DNA of 64,000 nt from Halocatena pleomorpha (GCF_003862495.1 NZ_RRCH01000008.1:1-64000); one strand, 5' to 3'; positions 9,323 through 19,529 are shown, counted from the stretch's first letter. The notes: generated from the sequence alone by a model not told the origin. A program made the numbers and translations.

Positions 9323-10168
9323 TCACTCACGCAACTGTCGCAGTTCTGTATCGGTCAGTTCGATCTCCGCAGCGGCGACGTTCTCTTCGAGGTGGTCGAC
9401 GCTCGCGGTACCGGGAATCGGAAGAATCACCGGCGAATGATGGAGCAACCACGCGAGCGCGATCTGGTGTGGTGTCGCGTCGTGTGCCTCGGCCACCGTT
9501 CGGAGCGCGTCGGTGTCCTCACCGACTGAGCCCGCGTCCATGGGTGCCCACGGGATGAATCCGATGCCCGCCTCCTCACAGGCGTTGAGGACGTCTTCGT
9601 CGTCGCGCGTCGTGATATTGTACTCGTTTTGGACGGTTGCGATCTCCGTGATCTCTCGCGCTTGATCGAGTTGTTCGACAGTGACGTTGCTCACGCCGAG
9701 ATGCTCGATTACGCCGTCATCGCGTAGTTCAGCGAGCGCCGTGATTGAATCCTCGAAAGACACGTCGGGATCCGGTCGGTGGTACTGGTACAGATCGATC
9801 GTCTCGACACCGAGACGGTCGCGGCTACACAACACCGCGTTGCGGAGGTAGTCTGGATCGCCACAAGGAAGCCAGTCGCCGTCCCGGTTCCGGAGGAGAC
9901 CGCCCTTCGTGGCGATCACAACCTCCTCAGGATACGGATGGAGCGTCTCGCGTATGAGCCGCTCGCTCACACCTGGTCCATACGAGTCGGCCGTATCGAT
10001 GAGATCGATACCGAGATCAATCGCGCGCCGAAGCACCGCCTTCGCGGCGTTCTCGTCCGTCGGCGGTCCAATGATCTTCTCACCTGTGAGTCGCATCGCA
10101 CCAAAGCCGAGTCGGTGAACGGTCAGTTCCCCACCGATGTCGAACGTCGTCGGAGTGGTATCAGCCAT
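9323..10168 (-). CDS. Aldo/keto reductase
   Basis: TIM-barrel oxidoreductase of 281 aa. Catalytic tetrad elements are visible: D in LIDTADSYG, Y in SYGPG, K in VIATKGG and H in YQYHRPD. The C-terminal LPIPGTASVDHLEEN is the NADP(H) phosphate-binding segment. It reduces carbonyl compounds; the substrate is unknown. The reading frame extends upstream into the neighbouring gene's region, but ATG 10168 (MADTTP) is the family-consistent start. It probably shares a transcript with msrA downstream, which would suit an oxidative or carbonyl stress role. Confidence 0.88.
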   Translation of the reverse strand: MADTTPTTFDIGGELTVHRLGFGAMRLTGEKIIGPPTDENAAKAVLRRAIDLGIDLIDTADSYGPGVSERLIRETLHPYPEEVVIATKGGLLRNRDGDWLPCGDPDYLRNAVLCSRDRLGVETIDLYQYHRPDPDVSFEDSITALAELRDDGVIEHLGVSNVTVEQLDQAREITEIATVQNEYNITTRDDEDVLNACEEAGIGFIPWAPMDAGSVGEDTDALRTVAEAHDATPHQIALAWLLHHSPVILPIPGTASVDHLEENVAAAEIELTDTELRQLRE

Positions 10169-10226
10169 ACCATGGGCAACGGCGGACACGAAGTAAGAGG
10201 TTGTGACATCATACTGAACGACAGGT

Positions 10227-11009
10227 TCATCGCCATTCGTTGAGTCGCGCACGGATCTCGTATCCCGTGATCGATCCGTTGGCTCCGGTCGTGATCCGTC
10301 GTAACCGCTCCCGTCGACCGCCGAGCTGTGTGACATCCTCGGCAGTGAGGCGCTCCCCTCGGTAGCGGTTGTAGCTGCCGATCCACGCGGGCTGGTCGAC
10401 GCCGCTCTCGTCGATGACGTGTTCGTAATCAAGCGCAACAACGTTTCCAGACTGTGAAACACCGATCTGACCCGCACCGTCAAGCCCGAGTCCCAACCCG
10501 GCGTCGTCGAGTTGTTGCTCAAACATCGAAACGCGGCGTTCGTACGCCTCCCGTTGTTGTGTCTGAGAGGGATCCGTCGAACCCTGCGGATGGTCGTATC
10601 CGATCGTCTCGACTTCCTCCATCACGAGCCACCGATAATCCTCAGCGTGAGCGATGACGGAAGCGAACAGATCCGTCACGCCCCGTTCTTCGGCCTGCTT
10701 CCAGATCGTTGCTTCGACCCAGTTTCCCATCTCCGTGTGAGGAGTGTCGGCGTCCACATCGAATTCGATCTTGAGAACGTAGTCACAGGACCCCTGAACG
10801 ATCGGCTCACCGTTTAACTGCGCTGGCAGCCGTCCAGCAACCCGGTTTCCCGACCCGACGCTCCACCCGAACCCATACAGGGCCGTGAGCCGCTTCCACT
10901 CCTCGTACGGACGGCTGTCCGTTGTGTATAACTCCTCGGTAAGGCGATCGCACAGTGCTCGTCCACGATCCGTGAGTATCGAGTTCGATTCCGACGATGG
11001 CACTGGCAT
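10227..11009 (-). CDS. Conserved haloarchaeal protein, kinase-like fold hints
   Basis: About 260 aa, soluble and acidic, not firmly recognised. The order of motifs YVLKIEF, RWLVMEEVE and VVALDYEHV loosely mimics the VAIK lysine, hinge and DFG aspartate of a protein-kinase fold, but there is no clear HRD loop. The function is therefore open. ATG 11009 is preferred over 11042 because the first eleven residues of the longer form look non-coding. It lies upstream of the aldo/keto reductase on the same strand with a 58-base gap. Confidence 0.6.
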   Translation of the reverse strand: MPVPSSESNSILTDRGRALCDRLTEELYTTDSRPYEEWKRLTALYGFGWSVGSGNRVAGRLPAQLNGEPIVQGSCDYVLKIEFDVDADTPHTEMGNWVEATIWKQAEERGVTDLFASVIAHAEDYRWLVMEEVETIGYDHPQGSTDPSQTQQREAYERRVSMFEQQLDDAGLGLGLDGAGQIGVSQSGNVVALDYEHVIDESGVDQPAWIGSYNRYRGERLTAEDVTQLGGRRERLRRITTGANGSITGYEIRARLNEWR

Positions 11010-11302
11010 CGGTGATAACAACCCAGATGTCCTGTTGACCATCTATCGTATCAATGAATCGGTTTACGAGCGAGACAGATCCGCCAACCGCCGTCAGAAA
11101 CCATTACCCGCCAGAAACCGTCACAGCTTCGAATACGCTACATGGGGAGTGTTGGAAACGGATACCATCAAGTTCCTCCGGATTAGCTACGAGTCGTTAG
11201 GCAGAAGGCTTATACCAGCACCATTCCTATCTTTAGATACGATCATCAGGATAGTATTTACAGTACACAAACTATCTGGTGATCAGATCGAGGGGATCCA
11301 GG

Positions 11303-11476
11303 ATGAGCGTTATCGATCGAATCAGTGATGCTTTTTTCGATAAAGAGCACCGTCAGGGTCCCTATGCCTGTCAGAGTTGCGATCGTCGGTTTTCACTTCA
11401 GTACCAGGTTTGTCCCGAATGTGGTGGCTACGCGATCGAGCGCGTCGATTGGTCGGAGCATATTAAAAATAAGTGA
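11303..11476 (+). CDS. Small zinc-ribbon protein (57 aa)
   Basis: A 57-aa product with two zinc knuckles, CQSC and CPECGG, spaced as in a rubredoxin-like ribbon (C-x2-C ... C-x2-C). It has the haloarchaeal small-protein pattern of an N-terminal helix followed by the ribbon. Such proteins usually mediate nucleic acid or protein contacts, and no specific function can be assigned. The start is ATG 11303; the longer frame from 11279 adds a basic segment that looks like leader DNA. Confidence 0.65.
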   Translation: MSVIDRISDAFFDKEHRQGPYACQSCDRRFSLQYQVCPECGGYAIERVDWSEHIKNK

Positions 11477-11569
11477 CACCCGTCTCGCCGGTTCGTTCTT
11501 CTCCAACCGGTGGCGGACTCGACCAGAACGGTAGAAACGATTATGCCGATCGCTGTGGTATAGAAGGAC

Positions 11570-11731
11570 ATGGTGGAGGAACCCATGCTAAAAGAGATGC
11601 CGCGATGTCTCAACTGTGGCTTTGAAGCCCCACACGATGGTGGAGAATGGGACTCCGCCCAAGTCCCCCCACTCGGTGATCTCATGCGTTGCCCCAAATG
11701 TGGTAGTACCAACATTCTTGGGAGCTGGTGA
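11570..11731 (+). CDS. Small zinc-finger protein (53 aa)
   Basis: The short frame carries two CPxCG-like knuckles, CLNCGF and CPKCGS, separated by about 30 residues, ending in NILGSW. Haloarchaea encode many such single-domain zinc proteins. Two in-frame ATGs exist, 11570 and 11585. A TATA-like gattatg about 28 bases upstream favours a leaderless start at 11570. It follows another small zinc-ribbon gene on the same strand. Confidence 0.6.
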   Translation: MVEEPMLKEMPRCLNCGFEAPHDGGEWDSAQVPPLGDLMRCPKCGSTNILGSW

Positions 11732-11847
11732 CACCGGGCGAACACTATCGACCCGTAGGCACAACTACTGTACTCGTTTTCGCAGGTCCCAAACACCGTG
11801 AGACGTGAGTTCAATCGCCGTTTGCTGCCGTATGTTACGACAGGTGG

Positions 11848-12591
11848 TTAATTGCCTTGGATACGGGGGGCAAGCACGAAAGTAACGGACCCGTCTCCAG
11901 CCGCGATATCGAAATGGAGATTGACGGGAAATTCTTCACCGAGTTCGACGCTCACTTCGGCGTCGTTCGGAATCGCCTTGTTCATCTCTTTGAGGTAATC
12001 GAGGCTGAATAGCGAGTGGGCGTCTCCAGCAGAGAGCGTAATGAGTTCGTCGCGGTCAAGTTCGAAATGCACGTCATCGGTGTCGCCCTCTGCGTCAACG
12101 TAGAAATACTCCGCGTCGGCGTCGACGCCGAGTGCGATGTGGTCGGACACCATATCCGCGGCTGTCACCGCCCGGTCAATATCCCGGCCTTCGACACCGA
12201 TCGTGGCGGGCAGATCAAGATCCGGAAGATCTGGCTCCTGTCGAATGGAATCGGGATCGATGAGCGCCAGCGTGTACTCCAATCCATCGATCTGGATGTG
12301 GAGCTTTCGCGTCGTCTCATCGAGTTCCAAGTGGATCAGGTCATCCGCGTTGGCCATGCCAGCGATGTCCTCAAGCCGGGTGAGGTTGACTCCGATCGTC
12401 TCTCCGTCCGTCTCGTAGGATTCGAACGCGCTCGTATCGAGCCGTAGGTTCACCATCCCGGCGTTAGCGGGATCGACCGCACGGATGGTAGCGCCCTCCT
12501 CGTCGAGTCGGATCTTACACTCATCAACCAACACGCTCACCGAGTCGAGTGCTGCCAACAGCGTCCCCGAACTCACGATAGCCGTGAACAT
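11848..12591 (-). CDS. pcn: DNA polymerase sliding clamp (PCNA)
   Basis: PCNA of 247 aa, the standard archaeal length, with the typical start [19 protein letters not shown] and a C-terminal [10 protein letters not shown]. The homotrimer encircles DNA and tethers replicative polymerases, FEN1 and ligase. Surface residues are strongly acidic, as in Haloferax PCNA. An upstream in-frame ATG at 12630 would add an Arg-rich leader absent from the family, so 12591 is chosen. Confidence 0.95.
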   Translation of the reverse strand: MFTAIVSSGTLLAALDSVSVLVDECKIRLDEEGATIRAVDPANAGMVNLRLDTSAFESYETDGETIGVNLTRLEDIAGMANADDLIHLELDETTRKLHIQIDGLEYTLALIDPDSIRQEPDLPDLDLPATIGVEGRDIDRAVTAADMVSDHIALGVDADAEYFYVDAEGDTDDVHFELDRDELITLSAGDAHSLFSLDYLKEMNKAIPNDAEVSVELGEEFPVNLHFDIAAGDGSVTFVLAPRIQGN

Positions 12592-12711
12592 GGATGGCGA
12601 TTCACCTCGACGGGTTAAAAAACGATTCATTCGACCAATTCAGGAAGGCTGACCGACATCCCGACAGTCGGTGTCCTCCCATCGTTTCACGATGATTTAA
12701 TCAGCACACTA

Positions 12712-13686
12712 TTAAGAAGAGACCGTTTCAAGCACCCGGCGCTCCTGCGTTCGGTCAGGACCTTGGTCGATCGTCTGGGCGGTAGCGACAACGCGATCAA
12801 CAGTAGTCGTAACCGTCTTCGGGATCGGTGTCGCCTCCCAGCCGATCGATTCGAGTTTGTGGGTGTCGAGAACGTGTGGATACTCGCGGTAGAGCGGGAA
12901 ATCTGACGGTTCGAGAGAGACCGTGGCGAGTTCGCGCTCGCTTACTTCAACCGATTCGACACTCGTTCCGAGCGTGTCAGCGATGAGTTCAATCCATTCT
13001 GTGAGCACCGGAAGCGTGTGGGTGCCGACGTTGTAGGCGGTGCCAGCGTCGCCGCGTTCGGCGATCGCTCTGATGGCACTAGCCACATCGCCCACGTATA
13101 CGAGATGCCGCAGCGCGGTGTAGGGGACGACGATGCGGTCGTACGCCTGAACCCGGTCGATCCAGTACGCAAAACGGTTGGTGTAGTCGTATGGACCGTA
13201 GACGATCGGCGGCCGGACGCTCATCGCACGAACACCTCGGTCGCCGGCCGCAAAGACAGCTCGATCTCCCTGTGCCTTCCGGGGACCGTACGTCTCCCAA
13301 GAATCGTCAGTCGCCTGTTCAGGAGTGCACGCACACAGCGGTGTCTCATCCTCGCGCTTGGGGATTACCTCCTCACCGTACGCTGCGCCGCTCGAAACGT
13401 ACACGTACGCGTCGGTGTTGGCGAAGATCTCCGTCGCTGACCGAACATTTTCCGGATGGTAGGCCGCACAGTCAACCACCACGTCTGGTTTGATCTGTCT
13501 GCGCGCACGGTCGAGTGCGTCCTGGTCTGTCCGGTCGCCGGTGACGTGAACGACATCCTCCGTAATGAACGGGTTGTCGTGGCGGCCCCGGTTGAAGATC
13601 GCAACGTCGTATCCGTGATCTCGAAACTCACGAACGGTGTGACGACCGATGAACCGCGTTCCACCGATGATGAGCGCTGTATCCAT
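12712..13686 (-). CDS. NAD-dependent epimerase/dehydratase
   Basis: Extended short-chain dehydrogenase (324 aa) with the N-terminal cofactor motif GGTRFIGRH (GGTxFIG), the YVSSGAAYG strand and a downstream YGPRKAQGD in which Tyr and Lys fit the YxxxK catalytic pair. The 'GGTRFIGRHT' start is typical of the sugar-nucleotide epimerase-like branch, which also contains chloroplast stem-loop-binding proteins. The substrate is unknown. It is divergent from the CobA gene. Confidence 0.82.
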   Translation of the reverse strand: MDTALIIGGTRFIGRHTVREFRDHGYDVAIFNRGRHDNPFITEDVVHVTGDRTDQDALDRARRQIKPDVVVDCAAYHPENVRSATEIFANTDAYVYVSSGAAYGEEVIPKREDETPLCACTPEQATDDSWETYGPRKAQGDRAVFAAGDRGVRAMSVRPPIVYGPYDYTNRFAYWIDRVQAYDRIVVPYTALRHLVYVGDVASAIRAIAERGDAGTAYNVGTHTLPVLTEWIELIADTLGTSVESVEVSERELATVSLEPSDFPLYREYPHVLDTHKLESIGWEATPIPKTVTTTVDRVVATAQTIDQGPDRTQERRVLETVSS

Positions 13687-13763
13687 GGTCTACGTATCAC
13701 CGCCCAGCCAATGGATGTACTGATGTGCGGTACACATTTCTTTGATCACGACCGACCACAGCC

Positions 13764-14438
13764 ATGTCCGACGATCAACTGTCACGCACCCCCGGCGAAG
13801 GGAAAAAACCGACGGCACAGCCGATCGAGGCCGATGCTCCCGCGGAGTTCGGACTTGTTCAGGCGTGGTGGGGTGACGGCAAGGGAAAAACGACCGCTGC
13901 GCTCGGGATGGGACTGCGCGCCATCGGCCACGGCTACCGGGTTCACGTCCTCCAGTTCATGAAAGGCGGCGTCTCTAGCGTTGAATCTGTTCGTGGTGAG
14001 TACAATGCCATCGCTGCGCTGCCCGGCTTCAGCTACGAAAACCTCGGTCACTACGGTTGGCACGCCCTGAACGACGGCACCGACGACCGCGACCACGAAA
14101 CGGAGGCCGTCGCCGGTTACGAACGCGCAACTGAGCTGATCGAGACGATCCGCGAAGCGAACCTCTCCCAACCGCTCGAACTCGACGCTCCACCAGAACA
14201 GGGCGTTCACATGCTCGTGCTCGACGAACTACTGTACGCCACGGAGCGTGACCTCGTCGCAGCCGCGGACGTGATAGAGCTCATCGAAACCAAACCTGAC
14301 GACCTCGAACTCGTGCTCACCGGTGGCCACGAACGTCCCGACTTCCTCGAAACCCACGCAGACCTGATCACCCATGTCGAGAAAGATATTCATCCGTTTG
14401 ATTCTGGATACAGAGGACGACAAGGAACCGAATATTAA
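13764..14438 (+). CDS. cobA: Cob(I)alamin adenosyltransferase (CobA/CobO type)
   Basis: P-loop corrinoid adenosyltransferase of 224 aa. Walker A is GDGKGKTTAALG, characteristic of the CobA/CobO family, with LVLDELLYA as the Walker B region. It transfers the 5'-deoxyadenosyl group from ATP to cob(I)alamin or corrinoid precursors. It precedes cbiP on the same strand, separated by about 176 A/T-rich bases, so cbiP may have its own promoter. It works with the salvage operon at 39.8-44.5 kb. Confidence 0.93.
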   Translation: MSDDQLSRTPGEGKKPTAQPIEADAPAEFGLVQAWWGDGKGKTTAALGMGLRAIGHGYRVHVLQFMKGGVSSVESVRGEYNAIAALPGFSYENLGHYGWHALNDGTDDRDHETEAVAGYERATELIETIREANLSQPLELDAPPEQGVHMLVLDELLYATERDLVAAADVIELIETKPDDLELVLTGGHERPDFLETHADLITHVEKDIHPFDSGYRGRQGTEY

Positions 14439-14614
14439 TAAATAAATTTGTATAATACAGTCGAAAATTTATATACTACACATAACGATCGGATAGAAAA
14501 CGAAACATTAATTGTGGCAGCGTTAACGAATTGCGGTGGAGGACAAGGCGGCGCACGCTCCCTTTGTTCCTCTCGCGCCCGGTCTAGGGTACGGGGCGAC
14601 GCACGCTCAACCCC

Positions 14615-16144
14615 ATGACTCACACGCTCCTCGTCGCGGGAACAGCGAGCCACGTTGGAAAGACGACTATCGTGGTAGGGCTTTGTCGCCTGTTCGCATC
14701 CTTCGACACCCCCGTCGCTCCGTTCAAGGCCCAAAACATGTCGAACAACGCCCACGTAGTGCCAACGCCGTCGGGGGGGATGGGAGAGATCGGTGTTTCT
14801 CAGTACGTACAAGCACGCGCAGGCGATGTACACCCGACGACGGACGTGAATCCCGTGTTGTTAAAGCCACGCGGAGATGGGGATTCACAGCTGGTGATCA
14901 ACGGACAGGCGGTCGGCCATTATGAGGCGGGTGAGTATTACGCCGAGCACTGGGACCGCGCTCGGTCGGCGGCACGAACGTCATGGGAACGATTGTCCGA
15001 GGAACACGAGTACGTTGTCGCGGAGGGAGCCGGATCGATCGCGGAGATCAACCTCCATCACCGTGATCTTGCGAACGTCGAGACCGCCCGGTTCGCTGAC
15101 GCTGACATTCTTCTCGTCGGGGATATCGAACGCGGCGGCGTCTTTGGCAGCCTCGTGGGAACGCTATCGCTGTTGCCCGATGATCTTCGAGAGCGGGTCG
15201 TCGGCTGTCTTATCACGAAATTCCGAGGGGATCGGTCGCTGCTCGCGCCGGGGATCGAAGCGTTTGAACAACGAACGGGCGTCCCTGTTCTCGGTGTGCT
15301 CCCCTACGACGATCCGGGGCTTCCCGAGGAAGACAGCGTGGCGTTACCCCCAGAAACCGAGCGCGCCACGGTCGGGACCGACGACGGCGTCCCAGAGACG
15401 GAATCAGTTACGATCGCCGTTCCCCGCCTCCCTCGGATTTCGAACTTCACCGACCTCACGCCGTTAGAACGCACGCCGGGCGTTCGAGTGACGTATCTCC
15501 CGCTTTCGGCGGGCAAACAGCTCGCAGCTGCCGATGGAGTCGTCGTTCCGGGGACCAAAAACACGGTCGATGACTGTCTCGCGCTCCGGTCGAATGGATT
15601 TGACGCGTCACTCCGCGCGTTCGATGGACCGGTCGTCGGGATCTGTGGCGGATATCAGCTCTTAGGCGAACGGCTCACGAACGCCGCGGTTGAGGCAACT
15701 GGTTCCATCGATGTGGTTGAGGGGGTCGGGATGCTTCCCACTGAAACGCGGTTTTCGACCGAAAAACACGTCGAGCCAGTGAACCGAACGATCCATGGCT
15801 GTGGCCCGCTTGACGGAGCCACCGGAACGATCACCGGTTACGAGATCCACATGGGAGAGACGACGCTGCTTTCCCCCGTCGATCGACCGTTCGACGGCGC
15901 GGGAGCGGCAACCGATCGGGTGCTCGGAACGTACGTCCACGGACTGTTCGAGAACCGATCGGTTCGGGCGGCGTTTCTCGACAGCGTGTTCACCCACGCC
16001 GACCTTGATCGGTCTGAAGCCGACGAACCAGTGAGACGGGTGGATCTGGAGGCGGCGTGCGACCGGGCAGCCGATCTCATCCGTGAGTACGTTGATCTCG
16101 AACCGCTCGGCCTTCCCACCAGAGGACCGAACGATGTGTATTAA
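14615..16144 (+). CDS. cbiP: Adenosylcobyric acid synthase, glutamine-hydrolysing
   Basis: CbiP/CobQ of 509 aa. The N-terminal dethiobiotin-synthetase-like ATPase domain has P-loop [10 protein letters not shown]. The C-terminal class I glutamine amidotransferase has the nucleophile Cys in [10 protein letters not shown] and a catalytic His in GTYVHGLF. It amidates four corrin side chains of adenosylcobyrinic acid a,c-diamide. It pairs with CobA upstream. Corrin-ring genes are not in this window. Confidence 0.94.
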   Translation: MTHTLLVAGTASHVGKTTIVVGLCRLFASFDTPVAPFKAQNMSNNAHVVPTPSGGMGEIGVSQYVQARAGDVHPTTDVNPVLLKPRGDGDSQLVINGQAVGHYEAGEYYAEHWDRARSAARTSWERLSEEHEYVVAEGAGSIAEINLHHRDLANVETARFADADILLVGDIERGGVFGSLVGTLSLLPDDLRERVVGCLITKFRGDRSLLAPGIEAFEQRTGVPVLGVLPYDDPGLPEEDSVALPPETERATVGTDDGVPETESVTIAVPRLPRISNFTDLTPLERTPGVRVTYLPLSAGKQLAAADGVVVPGTKNTVDDCLALRSNGFDASLRAFDGPVVGICGGYQLLGERLTNAAVEATGSIDVVEGVGMLPTETRFSTEKHVEPVNRTIHGCGPLDGATGTITGYEIHMGETTLLSPVDRPFDGAGAATDRVLGTYVHGLFENRSVRAAFLDSVFTHADLDRSEADEPVRRVDLEAACDRAADLIREYVDLEPLGLPTRGPNDVY

Positions 16145-16147
16145 CGG

Positions 16148-16894
16148 CTACAGATACGCGTCGTCCCAGTCGTCTGGTCGGTGAACGTTTCCACATTCCG
16201 TACACTTGATCCGGTCCAGTTCATCAGCCGCCTGGGCGGTCGAACCACAGTTTGAGCAGTAGTAGCCGTACTGTTCGTCGTAGCTCTCGTCGTTGTACAA
16301 CGGGTAGAAGGGAGCAGCGTCACCTGGAATCGCTTCGTCTGCAAGGAACCGTTCCTCGCCGTCCGCTTCGATCGTCGAGGGAACATCTCGGGGTTCGGCT
16401 GGAGCCGTCGCACCCGTATCTTCAGCGATCGGCGCGTAGATGTGCTCTCGCCAGCTCTCGCCACCGAACTCGGTATCTCGCTGATCGATTCGTTCGTAGC
16501 CAAACCGTTCAGCGAAGCCGTCACCTTCGGTGTTGCTGGCAAGGATTCGAACGTGCACGTCGGTTGCCCCTCGATCGAGAAGCGTCTCGCGCGTCCATTC
16601 GAACAGCTCCGTACCCGCATGTTGTCCGCGCTCTTCGGGATGAACGTGGAGCCACAACAGTTCCCCCGTGTCGTCCGTGATCGTTCCCTCTGCAAATCCC
16701 ACGACGGATTCGTCGGTCTCAGCAACCCCGATCACGTGCTCATCGAGTCGATCTTCTAGCACCCCCACATCGAACCACTCTTCCACGATAATGTCGATTG
16801 CGGTTGGACTAACCGCGTATGACGCCTGTGTCGACTGTTGTGCGATGTCGTAGATCTTCGTGGTGTCTGCCTCGGTTGCGGTGCGGATATTCAT
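16148..16894 (-). CDS. GNAT N-acetyltransferase with C-terminal zinc ribbon
   Basis: A 248-aa fusion. Residues 1-150 are a GNAT domain; HPEERGQHAGTELFEW holds the acetyl-CoA pyrophosphate loop. A linker of about 40 residues leads to a zinc ribbon, YYCSNCGS ... KCTECGN. The substrate is unknown; the ribbon may bring it to a protein or nucleic acid target. ATG 16894 (MNIRTATEADTTKIYD) gives the normal GNAT N-terminus; the open frame further upstream overlaps the ComA gene. Confidence 0.8.
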   Translation of the reverse strand: MNIRTATEADTTKIYDIAQQSTQASYAVSPTAIDIIVEEWFDVGVLEDRLDEHVIGVAETDESVVGFAEGTITDDTGELLWLHVHPEERGQHAGTELFEWTRETLLDRGATDVHVRILASNTEGDGFAERFGYERIDQRDTEFGGESWREHIYAPIAEDTGATAPAEPRDVPSTIEADGEERFLADEAIPGDAAPFYPLYNDESYDEQYGYYCSNCGSTAQAADELDRIKCTECGNVHRPDDWDDAYL

Positions 16895-16949
16895 AGTGAC
16901 TTTGGACAGCAGCGGGAATAAGCGTACACTCGATCTGACGCTCAACGCG

Positions 16950-17783
16950 TTAGGCCCCACTATCGTAGGACGTGACACGTCCCCACGTCGATTTTTTACC
17001 CCACAGTCCGGATCGGAGGCACTCACACTCGACAATCTGAGAGTTGTCGATGAACATGTTCACGTTGGGACCGAAGTTCTTGATGTACCATTCGAACATC
17101 TCCGGACCGGGCGCTTCGAACACGCAGTTTTCAAGCCCTAGCTCGGTGGCGATCTGATAGGCAACATCAGTCCGCCAATCGGTCACGTTCTCGGTAATAC
17201 CCTCGGCTTCAACCATCAACTTGTACGCGCCGGCATCAAGGTGACGCTTCCCTTCTTCGATCGCCAGCGCGGGATCTTGCTGGGTCTCTTCTAACAGTTC
17301 TTCCTCGCTGGAGGCACCGCCAGCACCGAACTGAACGTTGATCTCGGGTTTGGCCTTCAGTCCGTGATCAACGACCAGTTCGGTGAGCGCAACCACGTCG
17401 TCGACATCGATGGCGAGAAAGCCCGAGGAGATCTCCACGATGTCGAAGCCGAGTTCCCCTGCCTCCGCAACGTAGTCCTCAACGTGGGCGTTGTCCGCGA
17501 CGAGCACGTGTTCGATGAACCCACCAGTCGAGACCTCGACATCGAACTCGTGGCACGTCTCGATCAGTTCGGTTACTGCGTCTTCGGGCATCAACGCGAA
17601 CGAACCGCCCGAAAACTTGTAGATATCCACGTAGTGCCCCATCGTTTCGAGGATGTCGCGCAACTCGCGTGGTCCCATCGGATCGTAGTACGGCCCACGG
17701 ATCTCCGTGATGCCGTTCTCTCGGGGCTTGTCGGGACGGTCGTTCACCCGGAGAAAATCGAACGCTCGGTTGTCTACTGGCAT
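16950..17783 (-). CDS. comA: Phosphosulfolactate synthase (ComA family)
   Basis: TIM-barrel protein of 277 aa. Segments such as VDIYKFSGGSFALM, STGGFIEHVL, FDIVEISSGFLAI and KLMVEAEGITE are typical of ComA. The family adds sulfite to phosphoenolpyruvate to give phosphosulfolactate, step one of coenzyme M biosynthesis in methanogens; Bacillus homologues make sulfolactate. Haloarchaea are not methanogenic and no comB or comC is visible nearby, so the end product here is uncertain. It sits 55 bases upstream of the GNAT gene on the same strand. The start ATG at 17783 is clear. Confidence 0.85.
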   Translation of the reverse strand: MPVDNRAFDFLRVNDRPDKPRENGITEIRGPYYDPMGPRELRDILETMGHYVDIYKFSGGSFALMPEDAVTELIETCHEFDVEVSTGGFIEHVLVADNAHVEDYVAEAGELGFDIVEISSGFLAIDVDDVVALTELVVDHGLKAKPEINVQFGAGGASSEEELLEETQQDPALAIEEGKRHLDAGAYKLMVEAEGITENVTDWRTDVAYQIATELGLENCVFEAPGPEMFEWYIKNFGPNVNMFIDNSQIVECECLRSGLWGKKSTWGRVTSYDSGA

Positions 17784-17933
17784 GCAAACAGTAGCCACAG
17801 TTGCCAGCCACTTATCGGTTGACCGGGAGTACGCAAGCAGAGATGACCCTGTTCGAACAAAGGGCCTTGCTGTTGTCACAGCGGTCACTGTCTCCGAACG
17901 GAATGACGGCGTTCACGCATGACAGCAGCTGTA

Positions 17934-19289
17934 TTATCGCTCTAACAATCGAGTGAGATCGCGTACGTCGTGTTCCTCAAGCGTTCGTACGGTGTCGATG
18001 ATCTCCTGTTGCCGAGACTGGTCGTACCGACCGTCAGTCATAGTGGTGAATTTCTCTTCGATCTGCTCCCACGACATCGGGTTGTTCGGGTGACCGCTGA
18101 AATCGCCCGTTTCGGCGCGGTGAGTGGTGCCATCCTCCAGTTCCACAGCAATCCGAGCGGGCATCTCCCCCCGTTCGAAGCGCTCTGTGAATTCCTCATC
18201 TTCTTCGACTGTAACGGTTCGCAACAGCGTTTGGACATCGTCACGGGTGATGCGCTCGGACTCGTACGCGTCATTGGTCAACTGGCGATCAATGAGCGCA
18301 GCAGCGAGCATGTACGGCAGCGAGTGATCGGCCTGAGCTTTCGTTTCGACTTCATAGCGCGATCCCTCACCACCGCCGATGATGAGCTTCGCACCCGCGA
18401 ACGTGTCGAGGTGGATAGATTCGACCGTTTCCGGGTCGATATCATGGCTCTCAGCGAGTTCGATGATCGCCTCGACAGCGGATTGGGCGTACGTTTCTGC
18501 CACGTAGCGTTTGGTCATCGTGTCGAAGACGCGTTCACACTCCGGATCGAGAGAGACATCGAACGCGCCGCTAATGATCTGCTTCCACCCTTTTTGGCCT
18601 TCGAACAGGTTCGTCGGACCCTCCATCCCGTGGGCCGCGAGCACCACCGAGTACACCGCGTTCCGGGCGGCGTTCGCGCTGGCGATCCCTTTCCACTCGT
18701 TGATGCCGCCGGTTCTGGTCACCCGGAGCGCGTTGTGTGCGGTACCAGCGATCCCGATGGCGTTGCGTAACTGTTCCCGATTGAGCTCCCGAACCACGCC
18801 CGCGCCCGTCGCCGCCGACAACACTGTATGGGTCACGTGGTCGTAGCCACGGTCCCGAACAGGGGCGTTCCACGCCAGTTCGCCCTGCACCTCGTAGGCG
18901 ACGCCGATGCCCGCGAGCAGCTCGCGGCCGGTGCGATCGGCAGCTTCAGCACACGCGATCACGCTGCCGATGTTATCACTGGGATGAGGTGTCTCCCCCG
19001 GCGCGAGAAACGAATCCATGTAATCGAGATACCGGGTGAGTGCGGTGTTGTACATCGCGGCTCCGACCGGCGAGGCGGTACGGTCGGTCCCCCACAGCCG
19101 GCACGGTCCGTCGGACTCCAGTTCGGTGCAGGTCGCACGCACGCTGTCGATCGCGTCGGCCCCCAACGCACCAACCGCGATCCCGATCGAATCGAGCACG
19201 CGCTTTTTCAACTCCTCGCGCACGTCCTCGGACAGCTCCTTGTAGCTGACAGACAGCGCAAAATCAGCGAGCTCCGCGGTTGTCGTCAT
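17934..19289 (-). CDS. MmgE/PrpD family dehydratase
   Basis: About 451 aa of the 2-methylcitrate dehydratase / cis-aconitate decarboxylase family, with VLDSIGIAVGALG near the N-terminus, HPSDNIG and GHPNNPMSWEQIEEKF at the C-terminal end. Family members dehydrate 2-methylcitrate or decarboxylate cis-aconitate. No prpC or prpB neighbours are visible, so the pathway is uncertain. ATG 19289 (MTTTAELADFAL) is preferred to an upstream frame extension carrying a stretch unlike the family. Confidence 0.85.
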   Translation of the reverse strand: MTTTAELADFALSVSYKELSEDVREELKKRVLDSIGIAVGALGADAIDSVRATCTELESDGPCRLWGTDRTASPVGAAMYNTALTRYLDYMDSFLAPGETPHPSDNIGSVIACAEAADRTGRELLAGIGVAYEVQGELAWNAPVRDRGYDHVTHTVLSAATGAGVVRELNREQLRNAIGIAGTAHNALRVTRTGGINEWKGIASANAARNAVYSVVLAAHGMEGPTNLFEGQKGWKQIISGAFDVSLDPECERVFDTMTKRYVAETYAQSAVEAIIELAESHDIDPETVESIHLDTFAGAKLIIGGGEGSRYEVETKAQADHSLPYMLAAALIDRQLTNDAYESERITRDDVQTLLRTVTVEEDEEFTERFERGEMPARIAVELEDGTTHRAETGDFSGHPNNPMSWEQIEEKFTTMTDGRYDQSRQQEIIDTVRTLEEHDVRDLTRLLER

Positions 19290-19529
19290 ACACGATACGT
19301 TACGTGGACACCGGATAAGCGCGTGGCCGGCATACTCACAGGCGCTCTGAGCCAAGACCGAAACCGAACAGTATCAGACACCTTCTGTCCGAAATCGTTT
19401 GCACGTCACACCAATCGGGGATGCATCGAGATCGTCGTCTGTCCGTGTTGGGATATTTCAATCACAGCCGATTCTCTCGTGGTGCCGGGCATCTGCCGTA
19501 TACCGGACCCACTATCACTTTAATGGTCG

